From contig QHXQ01000036.1 of NCBI GenBank assembly GCA_003223935.1, forward strand, positions 1 to 64,000: a stretch of 64,000 nt of DNA, in the 5' to 3' direction. This DNA comes from Acidobacteriota bacterium (GTDB lineage: Bacteria > Acidobacteriota > Blastocatellia > Pyrinomonadales > Pyrinomonadaceae). Position 1 is the stretch's first letter. Every line of letters begins with the position of its first letter. Shown piece after piece: positions 35,273-42,896 of this stretch. Below the pieces are notes generated by a model that ran no database searches, was not told the DNA's origin, and saw nothing but the letters and a program-made list of their open reading frames with translations. The position numbers and the translations under genes are program-made.

Positions 35273-35588
35273 GTCGGCGCGAACTGTAACCGGCCTGCAA
35301 CCGTAATATCACAGCCAAAATGAGCGGCGCGGGCGATGATCCATTTGTGATCATCGCCCGCGCCGCTCTTAGTGTTCTTACGCCGAGTGCGTCAGAAACC
35401 GGGCGATTTTGAGTTTTTGAATCTCTGCTTGAACCAGAGACGAGATTATTGTTAAAGTCATAACAGACGCGCGCGCCGCAGATGGGCGCGGGCGCAATGG
35501 CGCAGACAAAGAGTTCCCGCAGTCTGTGCATCGAATGAGTTAGCTCCCCCTCACAAAAATAAATCCCCAACGAACAGGAAGGGTCAAC
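35273..35588. other. Intergenic region with one strong terminator
   Basis: This 316-bp gap holds the 20-bp perfect hairpin at 35322-35368. The rest should contain the promoter of the matrixin gene. Nothing else was recognised. Confidence 0.5.
35322..35368 (+). terminator. Terminator hairpin with a 20-bp perfect stem
   Basis: GAGCGGCGCGGGCGATGATC pairs perfectly with 35349-35368 around a CATTTGT loop, and TTAGTGTTCTT follows. Confidence 0.8.
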
Positions 35589-37694
35589 ATGAGTCGCACT
35601 TTTATCTCGCTGCTGCTGGCGGCCTGTCTGCTCGGCATGTCCTTGCCCGCGCGCCCTTACACTAATCAATACACGAGCAACTCCAACCTGATACGCTGGT
35701 CGAGCAACACGATCACCATCGCCTTCTCAACCTCGCTGTCGAGTCCGGGCGCGAACATCAAGCCGGGCACGGACGTGGTCGGCACTGTGCGGCGGGCGCT
35801 ATTACGCTGGTCTGAGGCGGCCAACATACAGTTCGTCGAAACCTCTTCGGCGCAGCAGGATGTGGGCCAAGACGGCGTGAACCTGATCACCATCGCCGAC
35901 ACGCCGACGAACCGAAACGTCTTTGCCAACGGCGGTGAGAATCAAGCACGCACGCGCGTCTTCTTCGATCCAAACACGGGCTTGATCTCGGAAGCCGACA
36001 TCGTCATCAATCCGGCTGTCGGCGGCCGTAGCAGCTACGGCTTCTCGACCGATGGTACAGACGACACCTTCGATCTGGAAGCGACCTTCACACACGAGAT
36101 CGGCCACCTGCTCGGTCTCAATCACTCCGGCGTCATCGGCGCGACGATGCAGCCGCGCCAAGGGCGCAACTTCAACATGTCCGGCATCAACGCGCCCGCC
36201 TTAACCATGCGCACACTCGAAGACGATGACCTCGCAGGCATACGCGCGCTTTACGGCCAACGCACGCCGCAGACGGTCGGCACACTCAATGGGCACGTCA
36301 ACTACGGCGCGGGCGCGCACGTCTGGGCCGAGAATGCTGCGAGCGGACACGTCTTCGGCAGCGCCATCACGAAATCCGACGGCTCATACGAGATACAGCA
36401 GTTGCCGCCCGGACAGTATCGCGTCGGCTGTGAGTTCTTGGATGAGCCAGTCGTCGCCGCAGAGATCGCGCCGAATAGCGGCCCCTTTGCAGGCATCGGC
36501 GCGCAGCCCGCGTTTATGACTGTCGAAGGGCAGACAACCGTCAACCCCGGCGCAGTGACGACGCTCAACCTGACGGTCAATACAGGCAGCGCACCGACAC
36601 TTCATCCGGCCGTGTTCGGCGTCAACGGTCTGCTGATCGCTTCGCCGACGCAGATCGCCGCCGGAGAGACCGCTCGCCTCTACGTCGGCGGCTTCGGTGT
36701 TGACGCAGTGACCGCCACAGGCTTCAGCTTCAACACGCCGTTCATCACGATTGACCGGAACAGCTATCAGGTCGAGAACAACGCCGCGTTTGGCGTCACC
36801 TATCCGATTGTCAGCTTCAACATCACAGTGGCAGACACGGGCAAGTTTGGCGATTACAGTCTGCGCATGCAGCGCCCGGACACGGGCGAGATCAGTTATC
36901 TCGTCGGTGGCCTTGCGCTCGATCCTTACGTGCAGTACGTCGAACTCAATCCGATTGACCGCAACGACCTCTTCGTCACGCAGCAGTACCTAGACTTCCT
37001 CTTCCGCCAACCCGATCAAGCGGGCTTCAATGCGTGGCTGAACGTCTTGAACAACTGCTCGGATGTGCACAACGACCCGACATGTGATCGCATCCTCGTC
37101 TCTTCGTCCTTCTTCGGCTCGCCGGAGTTTCAACTCAAGGGCTACTTCGTCTATCGCTTCTACAAGCTCGCCTTCAACCGGCTGCCGACTTATGCCGAAG
37201 TCATCCCCGATATGATCAGCGTGACGGGGCAGACGCAACAAGAGGTCTTCCAGAAGCGCGCCGCCTTCGCCAACAACTTCGTGCAGCGCCCCGCCTTCGT
37301 CAGCCTCTACGGCGCTTTGTCGAACACGGACTTCGTGAACACGCTGATGGCGCGCTACAGCTTGACGCAGATCACGACGCCCGATCCACAGAACCCCGAT
37401 GGCACGCAGAAGGTGACGTTGACCAACGCCGATCTGATCAACGGGCTGAACGCAGGCACGCTCACGCGCGCGCAAGTCGTGCGTGCGATTGCCGACAGCG
37501 ATCAAGTCTTCCAACTCGAATTCAATCAGGCGTTCGTCTATATGCAGTATGTCGGTTATCTCCGGCGCGACCCGGAGCCGGCCGGCTATCAAGGCTGGCT
37601 CAACTACTTGAACACGCACCCGACCGACTCGCGCACGATGGTGCGCGGCTTCGTGGACTCGGCCGAATACCGCTCGCGCTTCGGGCAGCCATAG
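35589..37694 (+). CDS. Secreted matrixin-like metalloprotease with DUF4214 tail
   Basis: A 701-residue exported protein with a signal peptide (MSRTFISLLLAACLLGMSL). An M10-type metzincin catalytic domain at about 30-215 has the zinc motif HEIGHLLGLNH (His169, Glu170, His173, His179). A carboxypeptidase-regulatory-like beta domain follows (VGTLNGHVNYGAGAHVWAEN), then an Ig-like region and a C-terminal DUF4214 domain of about 230 residues (QQYLDFLFRQPDQAGFNAWL to the end). DUF4214 may mediate surface attachment. A nearly identical DUF4214 tail closes the 1346-residue protein at 48.2 kb. AACAGGAAGGG supplies a ribosome-binding site. Confidence 0.9.
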   Translation: MSRTFISLLLAACLLGMSLPARPYTNQYTSNSNLIRWSSNTITIAFSTSLSSPGANIKPGTDVVGTVRRALLRWSEAANIQFVETSSAQQDVGQDGVNLITIADTPTNRNVFANGGENQARTRVFFDPNTGLISEADIVINPAVGGRSSYGFSTDGTDDTFDLEATFTHEIGHLLGLNHSGVIGATMQPRQGRNFNMSGINAPALTMRTLEDDDLAGIRALYGQRTPQTVGTLNGHVNYGAGAHVWAENAASGHVFGSAITKSDGSYEIQQLPPGQYRVGCEFLDEPVVAAEIAPNSGPFAGIGAQPAFMTVEGQTTVNPGAVTTLNLTVNTGSAPTLHPAVFGVNGLLIASPTQIAAGETARLYVGGFGVDAVTATGFSFNTPFITIDRNSYQVENNAAFGVTYPIVSFNITVADTGKFGDYSLRMQRPDTGEISYLVGGLALDPYVQYVELNPIDRNDLFVTQQYLDFLFRQPDQAGFNAWLNVLNNCSDVHNDPTCDRILVSSSFFGSPEFQLKGYFVYRFYKLAFNRLPTYAEVIPDMISVTGQTQQEVFQKRAAFANNFVQRPAFVSLYGALSNTDFVNTLMARYSLTQITTPDPQNPDGTQKVTLTNADLINGLNAGTLTRAQVVRAIADSDQVFQLEFNQAFVYMQYVGYLRRDPEPAGYQGWLNYLNTHPTDSRTMVRGFVDSAEYRSRFGQP

Positions 37695-37742
37695 CCGGAA
37701 GGGAAGAAGGCAGTTATAAGGATATTTCCGATTAACTTTAGG

Positions 37743-37973
37743 CTATCGGCATGGCTGTTTAGGTTCTAAGCAGGCTTGCTGAGCTTCTAAGCAGGCTTGC
37801 TGAGCTTCTCACGCAGGTTGCTTAGCTTCTGAGCAGGTATGATTAGGTTCTAAGCAGACGTGCTCAGAAGCTAAGCACGTCTGCTCAAGACCTAAGCACT
37901 CGTGATGAGAAGCTAAGCAGGCTTGCTGAGAAGATAAACACGTCTGATTATCTTCTCACGCGGGCTGATTATG
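37743..37973. repeat. 21-bp phased repeat array B (11 palindromic units)
   Basis: Eleven consecutive units of exactly 21 bp, for example TTCTAAGCAGGCTTGCTGAGC at 37764 and again at 37785, and AGCTAAGCACGTCTGCTCAAG at 37869. Most units are dyads of the form CTnAGCA-nnnn-TGCTnAG. The array lies between the convergent matrixin and subtilase genes. Frequent TAA, TAG and TGA triplets leave no long frame on either strand, so it is not protein-coding. Confidence 0.88.
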
Positions 37974-38030
37974 GCTTAAGCAAAGGCAAATTGCTTCTAT
38001 TGCCTGCTGCTTTGCTCATCCACAGACAAA

Positions 38031-38070
38031 GAGAGCGGGGCGAGTTGATCAAACAACTCGCCCCGCTCTC
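38031..38070. terminator. Bidirectional terminator between matrixin and subtilase genes
   Basis: The perfect 17-bp stem GAGAGCGGGGCGAGTTG / CAACTCGCCCCGCTCTC has the loop ATCAAA and a TGTTT tail on the plus strand. Confidence 0.85.
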
Positions 38071-38126
38071 TGTTTACCTGCTGGCGGTTGCGTCGGAATC
38101 GTCAGCAGGTATGGCCGGTGAGCCAC

Positions 38127-40412
38127 CTAGTCGCCCAGGATGATGATCCCATCGCCCATCAGGATACCATCACCGAGCACGATCCCATCGGCAAGGATGA
38201 TGCCATCGCCCATGATAATGATGCCATCACCCATCACGATCCCGTCGCCCATTACGATGCCGTCGGCGCGCAGCTTACTGTCGGCGAGGATGATGCCATC
38301 GCCCATCACGATGCCATCACCCATAACGATGCCGTCGCCCATCACGATCCCGTCGGCGAGAATGATGCCATCACTCATGACGATGCCGTCGCCCATCACG
38401 ATGCCATCGCTGAGCGGGCGATTATCGCCCAGGATAATGATGCCGTCGCTCTTCATCGTCCCATCGGCGAGGATGATGATGCCATCGCCCATCACGATGC
38501 CATCACCCATAACGATGCCGTCGCCCATCACGATCCCGTCGGCGAGCGTCAACTGACCTTTGTGCACGACTGCATCACCGAAGATGATCCCGTCAGCGTT
38601 CGTGTGATCGCCCATCACAATGCCGTCGCCCATCACGATGCCGTCAGTCAACAGGATGCCGTCACCCAGCATGATGCCGTCGCCCATCACGATGCCGTCG
38701 GCGAGGATGATACCGTCGCCCATGACGATGCCGTCGCCCATGACGATGCCGTTTGTCAGGACGGGCCGGTTGGCGAAGATCACGCCATCGGCGTAGAGCA
38801 CGCGATTGCTCGGCTTGATGTTCTCGCCGCCGATCTGCACGGCCGCGCTCACCGTCGCCAAGCTCTCGCTCGGTTTGAACACCTTATCGCCCGCGTGCAG
38901 TTTGTCTGCGTTCGGCACAATCGCCCGCCCGATGCGAACGGCCGTAACGGCGTTCAGCAGCCCCGCGCCCTGTGCGTAGAGGCTCTGCATCTTGTTGTTG
39001 TGGAACTGCGCGAGCGGGAGCGCCTGCGCCGAGCGTAGGAGCGCCGCTTTCACAAGTGCCGGTGTCAGAGACTTGTTTGCTTCGAGCATCAAAGCGACCG
39101 TGCCGGAGACGACGGGCGTCGAGAAGGACGTGCCCGAATAGGTGAAGTAAGCGTTGCGCAGCGCATTGCCACCAGTCGGCTGCACGATGCGGTCGGGCGC
39201 TTCCGTCGCGAGCGTCGAGTTCGGCTCTTGCGTCATCGCTGCGACGACGCGGCGACCGGGCGCGAGCAGATCGGGCTTGGCAAGGTGGTCATACTGCGTC
39301 GGCCCTTTTGAAGACCACTCGGCAACTGTGTCGTCCGAACGCTTGGCTGTGCCATGCGAATCGGTCGCGCCGACGGTGATGACGTAAGGGCTGTTGCCGG
39401 GGCTGCCAACGCTGCCATAGACGAGCCGGTGAATATCATTGCCCTGCGCGTCTTTGCCGATCACTTCGTCAGTCCGCCCGTTGTTGCCTGCGCTGGCGAC
39501 GACGACGATACCCGCGTTGACCGCATGCGCGACCGCTACGCACAACGGGTCTTTGCGCCAAGACTCGCGCACAGGCGTGCCAAGGCTCATGTTGATGATG
39601 TTGATGCCATAGCGATCACGATTCTGGATCGCCCAGTTGACGGCGCGCAGCACACTGCTCGTCGTGCCCGCACCATGCTCGTCGAGCGCGCGCAGGTCAA
39701 CGATGTTCGCGTCCGGCGCAACGCCGCGATAGTTCGCGCCGTAGCCGTTCGAGCCAGCGCCGCCACCGGCCGCAACGCTCGCCACGCCCGTGCCGTGCCC
39801 GTCGGGGTCGCCTGCCATCGGGCGGTCTGTGAAATCAACGCGCGCGAGCACGCGCGACTTGGTTTTGCTCTTGGCGAAATCCGGGTGCGTGTAGCTGATG
39901 CCGCTGTCAATCACCGCGATGGTCACGCCCTTGCCGGTGAAGCCCGTCAGTTCTGTGCTGTTGCTGTTTCCGCCCTGCACTTGATCGACGCCTGTCGTCT
40001 CGCGCGTCAAACTCAACGCCGCCTTCACCGGACGATCCGGCGACACATACACGACATCTTCGCGCGCTGCCAACGCTGCCAACTGGTTCGCGGGCACGTC
40101 GGCGACGAACGTATTGAGCGTCTGGTAGCTCTGCCGCTCTACCCCACCAACGGACGCGACGGCGTCGTTCTGTGTCGTCTCCGCGCTGCTCTTGCTCTGC
40201 ACGACGACGCGCACGAGCGCCGCGCTCTCTTGCGCCGGAACGCTCTGCGTGTTTGTGGCGCTACTGGGTTGGAACTCTGGGGCGAGTTTGCTGTTCTGGA
40301 TTGTAGTGGTGGATTTGGTTTGTGCTTTGACGGTTGCCGTTGCTTGTAGGGGGACGAGAGCGACAAGCAGGATGGCGATGGCGTTGAAGCAAGCTGTGAT
40401 ACGACGCAACAT
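38127..40412 (-). CDS. Secreted subtilisin-like S8 peptidase with DGIVMG hexapeptide tail
   Basis: A 761-residue exported protease. A signal peptide is followed by an I9-like propeptide (about 66-130) and an S8 catalytic domain (about 140-500). The full triad is present: Asp169 in AVIDSG, His206 in DGHGTG and Ser429 in YSGTSFSTP, with Asn310 (SAGNNG) for the oxyanion hole. The last 210 residues or so are almost entirely the hexapeptide DGIVMG and variants (DGIILA, DGIIILG, DGIMLG), about 33 units with a few inserts. The ATG at 40412 has AAGGGAAAAC upstream. The frame extends further upstream without a signal. The tail may form a regular beta-structure, possibly metal-stabilised, that anchors or matures the enzyme. 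Confidence 0.93.
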   Translation of the reverse strand: MLRRITACFNAIAILLVALVPLQATATVKAQTKSTTTIQNSKLAPEFQPSSATNTQSVPAQESAALVRVVVQSKSSAETTQNDAVASVGGVERQSYQTLNTFVADVPANQLAALAAREDVVYVSPDRPVKAALSLTRETTGVDQVQGGNSNSTELTGFTGKGVTIAVIDSGISYTHPDFAKSKTKSRVLARVDFTDRPMAGDPDGHGTGVASVAAGGGAGSNGYGANYRGVAPDANIVDLRALDEHGAGTTSSVLRAVNWAIQNRDRYGINIINMSLGTPVRESWRKDPLCVAVAHAVNAGIVVVASAGNNGRTDEVIGKDAQGNDIHRLVYGSVGSPGNSPYVITVGATDSHGTAKRSDDTVAEWSSKGPTQYDHLAKPDLLAPGRRVVAAMTQEPNSTLATEAPDRIVQPTGGNALRNAYFTYSGTSFSTPVVSGTVALMLEANKSLTPALVKAALLRSAQALPLAQFHNNKMQSLYAQGAGLLNAVTAVRIGRAIVPNADKLHAGDKVFKPSESLATVSAAVQIGGENIKPSNRVLYADGVIFANRPVLTNGIVMGDGIVMGDGIILADGIVMGDGIMLGDGILLTDGIVMGDGIVMGDHTNADGIIFGDAVVHKGQLTLADGIVMGDGIVMGDGIVMGDGIIILADGTMKSDGIIILGDNRPLSDGIVMGDGIVMSDGIILADGIVMGDGIVMGDGIVMGDGIILADSKLRADGIVMGDGIVMGDGIIIMGDGIILADGIVLGDGILMGDGIIILGD
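38130..38757 (-). repeat. Coding 18-bp minisatellite in the subtilase gene
   Basis: On the plus strand it appears as many copies of GCCCATCACGATGCCATC-like text (18 bp per hexapeptide). Silent third-position differences (GTC/ATC, ATG conserved) show that many copies diverged at the DNA level while the protein repeat stayed constant. Confidence 0.85.
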
Positions 40413-40873
40413 ATGTTTTCCCTTCTTTCTTCTACCGCCGCGCTCTTGCCGCCCATTGGCACGAGGGGAACGACGGGTCACGAGGTTTAATGTCAAAGGA
40501 TTTTCAATTTGAGACCGCTGACAGGCCATGCTTCTGAGGAGTGAGCCTCACCGGCATGCGGCCTCAGAGTTTTAGGCCGCGTTACTCTGTCGGCCTTCAC
40601 CTGTCAACGATCTTGCCCATCCTCTTGACAACCCTCGTGCCACAAAGAAGGGAACTCGCAGCCCAACGCTAAGTGAGAAAATAATAGGACTTGCCCACGC
40701 AAACGCAGATGCTCGTGAAATGCTCGTCCAACCCGCAAACTTGGATACCAATTAAACACTTCCACGACTGAATCCGCAGAAGTCGCAGATTTTCCGTGTG
40801 AATGTTTGAGAGTAGAGGTTATTGGTAGAAATGTTTACCGGCTATACAGTGGTTAATAGGTAAACACCGAGAA
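40413..40873. other. Intergenic region upstream of the subtilase
   Basis: About 460 bp that should hold the promoter of the minus-strand subtilase gene. It contains a partial hairpin around 40535-40600 (GAGGCC-type text in both orientations) and then ordinary sequence up to the start of array C. No gene was recognised. Confidence 0.4.
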
Positions 40874-41377
40874 AAATGCTCTGCACAGACCAACGGAACA
40901 CCTGTACAAACCTCCGAAACACCTGCACAAAGCAGCGGAACACCTGCACAGACCACCGAAACCTCTCCGCAGACCACCGTTACGCCTCCGCAAGTGACCG
41001 GAACATCTCCGCAGACCACCGTTACGCCTCCGCAGCCGACCGAAACACGGTCGCAACCCTCCGGTAACGCTCCGCAGCCTATCTTTCACGCCGCGCAGAC
41101 TATCTATAACACTGCGCAGCGCACCTTACACCCCGCGCAGACGCTCTCTTACGCTCCGCAACCCGCCTGTGCGCCGTCGCAGCCTACCTGTACGCTGCCG
41201 CCGCCTATCTGTAGCTCTGCGCAAAGCTCCTGCCACGCGCCGCAGCCTACCTGTCGCGCTCCGCAACGCACCTATGCGCCTGCGCAAACGACCTGTCACG
41301 CTGCACAAGCCATCTGCGCCCCCGCGCCAATGACCAGTACGCCCGCGCAACGAGGCTTGCACACCGGACGAAGCATC
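40874..41377. repeat. 21-bp phased repeat array C (24 units)
   Basis: Twenty-four consecutive degenerate units of exactly 21 bp (504 bp) with no phase slip. Examples are GGAACACCTGTACAAACCTCC at 40895, GTTACGCCTCCGCAGCCGACC at 41021 and TGCCACGCGCCGCAGCCTACC at 41231. The consensus drifts along the array, with CTGCACA in the early units and CCGCAGCC in the later ones. Frames on both strands are open and read as heptapeptide repeats, but they lack credible starts. A MITE/REP-like inverted repeat follows at 41402. Confidence 0.88.
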
Positions 41378-41401
41378 TGCGCCGCCGCGCTAGCGGCGTA
41401 T

Positions 41402-41562
41402 GACTTTAGCTCGGCGTTTCAACGCCGGGAAAGATGATGTAATCAAACCACCGCATCGCGCGCGCGACGCCTGAACCGGCGCGCACAATTCAGGCGGCGC
41501 GCGCGCGCCGCGGCGGCGTGGCTGTGGCGTCGTTCCCGGCGTTGAAACGCCGAGCTAAAGTC
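41402..41562. mobile_element. 161-bp element with perfect 30-bp inverted ends (MITE or REP pair)
   Basis: Bases 41402-41431 are the exact reverse complement of 41533-41562. Each end also contains its own palindrome, CGGCGTTTCAACGCCG. The 101-bp interior is GC-rich and non-coding. This is the architecture of paired REP sequences (BIME) or a small MITE mobilised in trans. No transposase is encoded nearby. Confidence 0.7.
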
Positions 41563-41622
41563 ACCGCGCCGCCGATGGCGGCGGGTTGGGCGGCGGCTGA
41601 AATGGAGCTTAGCGGCTGTTGC

Positions 41623-41940
41623 TTAACGGCGCTTGTGGCGGGCGGTTGGTTTGCGTCTGATGCCCTCACTCTTCGTCGGGCTGGGCAGTCTGGCGGGTAG
41701 GTCTAGCTCATCGTCAACGAGCACTTCCATGTGCACGTTTGCCACGTGCGCGTATTGCAAGACAACTAGCAATGATGGTTCGCCCCTACTTAATTCGTAA
41801 TCTGAAATTCTGGTGTACTTGAAGGTATCTTCGACGCCTAATCGATAAAGCATGTCCGTTTGAGAGAGTCCAAGCGCATTACGAATCTGTAACAACTTCT
41901 CGGCCAGCCGTTCCGGCTTTTGTCGCGGCTTTGCGCCCAT
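41623..41940 (-). CDS. XRE-family HTH transcriptional regulator
   Basis: A 105-residue protein. The HTH is at about 12-65 (LAEKLLQIRNALGLSQTDML with RISDYELSRGEPSL as the recognition and following helices), and the basic C-terminal tail is SPTKSEGIRRKPTARHKRR. It is intact but lacks any sensor domain, so it is likely a simple repressor. An insert (GVEDTFKYT) between helices 2 and 3 is longer than usual. Neighbours are the MITE/REP element and a divergent receiver protein. Confidence 0.85.
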   Translation of the reverse strand: MGAKPRQKPERLAEKLLQIRNALGLSQTDMLYRLGVEDTFKYTRISDYELSRGEPSLLVVLQYAHVANVHMEVLVDDELDLPARLPSPTKSEGIRRKPTARHKRR

Positions 41941-42145
41941 CAGAAGCAGCCTCCTGATGGAGCAAATGACCTGAACGACTTGTCTTTATCCGGGATTGCG
42001 GATAAAATCTGATTGCGTTTGAAATTCGCCGCGAGTTTGCACCTGCACTCAACGGCGACGCTCATCACACAATTCGTGAAGGTGAGCTACGCATGCAACC
42101 GTTGCTGATTTTTCAAAGACTAGACCGGGCGCAAGGATACCACAG

Positions 42146-42514
42146 ATGCCCCTCACCATCTTGCACGTCGAAGATAACCCGCTCGTCGCTCTGACGATCA
42201 AAGACCTGCTGGAGTTTGAAGGCTGGCAAGTGACGTTGTGTGAAGACGGCCTCGCTGCCCTGCGTGAGTTGCAGAGCGCGACGCCCTACGACCTCTTACT
42301 ACTTGATCAGGATGTGCCGCACCTTGACGGCCTGCAACTCATCCGCCACGCCCGCACGCTCGCGCACCGACAGCACACGCCGATCATCATGCTCTCTGCC
42401 AATCAGTGCAGCGCTGAGGCCCGCAGAGTCGGCGCGGACATATTTCTACAGAAACCGGAAGGCATCAACCGCCTCGTCTCAACTATCATTCGCTTATTAC
42501 ATCAGGCTGCGTGA
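42146..42514 (+). CDS. Single-domain response regulator
   Basis: A 122-residue CheY-like receiver. The acidic residues are Glu9/Asp10 in HVEDN. The phospho-acceptor is Asp54 in LLLDQDVP, placed four residues before the Pro as expected. Ser84 is in MLSAN and Lys102 is in LQKPEG. No output domain is present and no kinase is adjacent. It is divergent from the XRE regulator, with about 200 bp between starts. Confidence 0.9.
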   Translation: MPLTILHVEDNPLVALTIKDLLEFEGWQVTLCEDGLAALRELQSATPYDLLLLDQDVPHLDGLQLIRHARTLAHRQHTPIIMLSANQCSAEARRVGADIFLQKPEGINRLVSTIIRLLHQAA

Positions 42515-42896
42515 CGGGTGCACACGCAGCCTGCGCTGGCACGTCTTGAGGCCGTGGGGACTGTGCCGCATTGGCCGCCATGCTTGGGCATTATGGCGGC
42601 CAAATTTCATCTTGGAATGTCTCTGCAACCAACGGACTTTCCGCTTAGTTGTGCTCATAGAAACCGAGCACCGGCTCGCCGAAATTTGCCTGTAAGTTCA
42701 AAATCTCTCGCCCATTTGCTTACATCGGATGAGACTTTTCAATGACAATTTATCCCGTCTGACCCGCTGTGGAATCAAAAAACAGGCTAAGTTGGGGGCC
42801 AGCAACGAGACTCTTCAGTTATAATGTCTCATTGCGTTATGACCAATCGCGTAGAAGATGAAGACTGCTCACCACGGCCCTTCAGCGGGTCGCCGG
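42515..42896. other. Convergent intergenic region
   Basis: A 382-bp gap between the convergent receiver and helical-repeat genes. A frame continues to 42745 but shows no protein-like features. Only weak short inverted repeats were seen. Confidence 0.4.

Larger units (their letters stand above)
37695..38126. other. Convergent gap with repeat array B and a terminator
   Basis: This 432-bp gap between convergent genes consists mostly of the 21-bp array (37743-37973) and the perfect terminator hairpin (38031-38070). No gene was recognised. Confidence 0.7.

Noticed and set aside
38088-39038. Long plus-strand frame rich in His/Asp (HHDAVAHHD-like repeats)
   Set aside because: It is the antisense shadow of the 18-bp repeats in the subtilase gene, which has a full signal peptide, propeptide and catalytic triad on the minus strand.
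40874-41377. CRISPR array
   Set aside because: Repeats are contiguous 21-bp units without spacers and their consensus drifts. No cas genes are in the window.
40994-41437. Possible 147-residue repeat protein over array C
   Set aside because: There is no ribosome-binding site, the opposite strand is equally open, and the open frame is explained by the 21-bp period. Treated as a DNA repeat.
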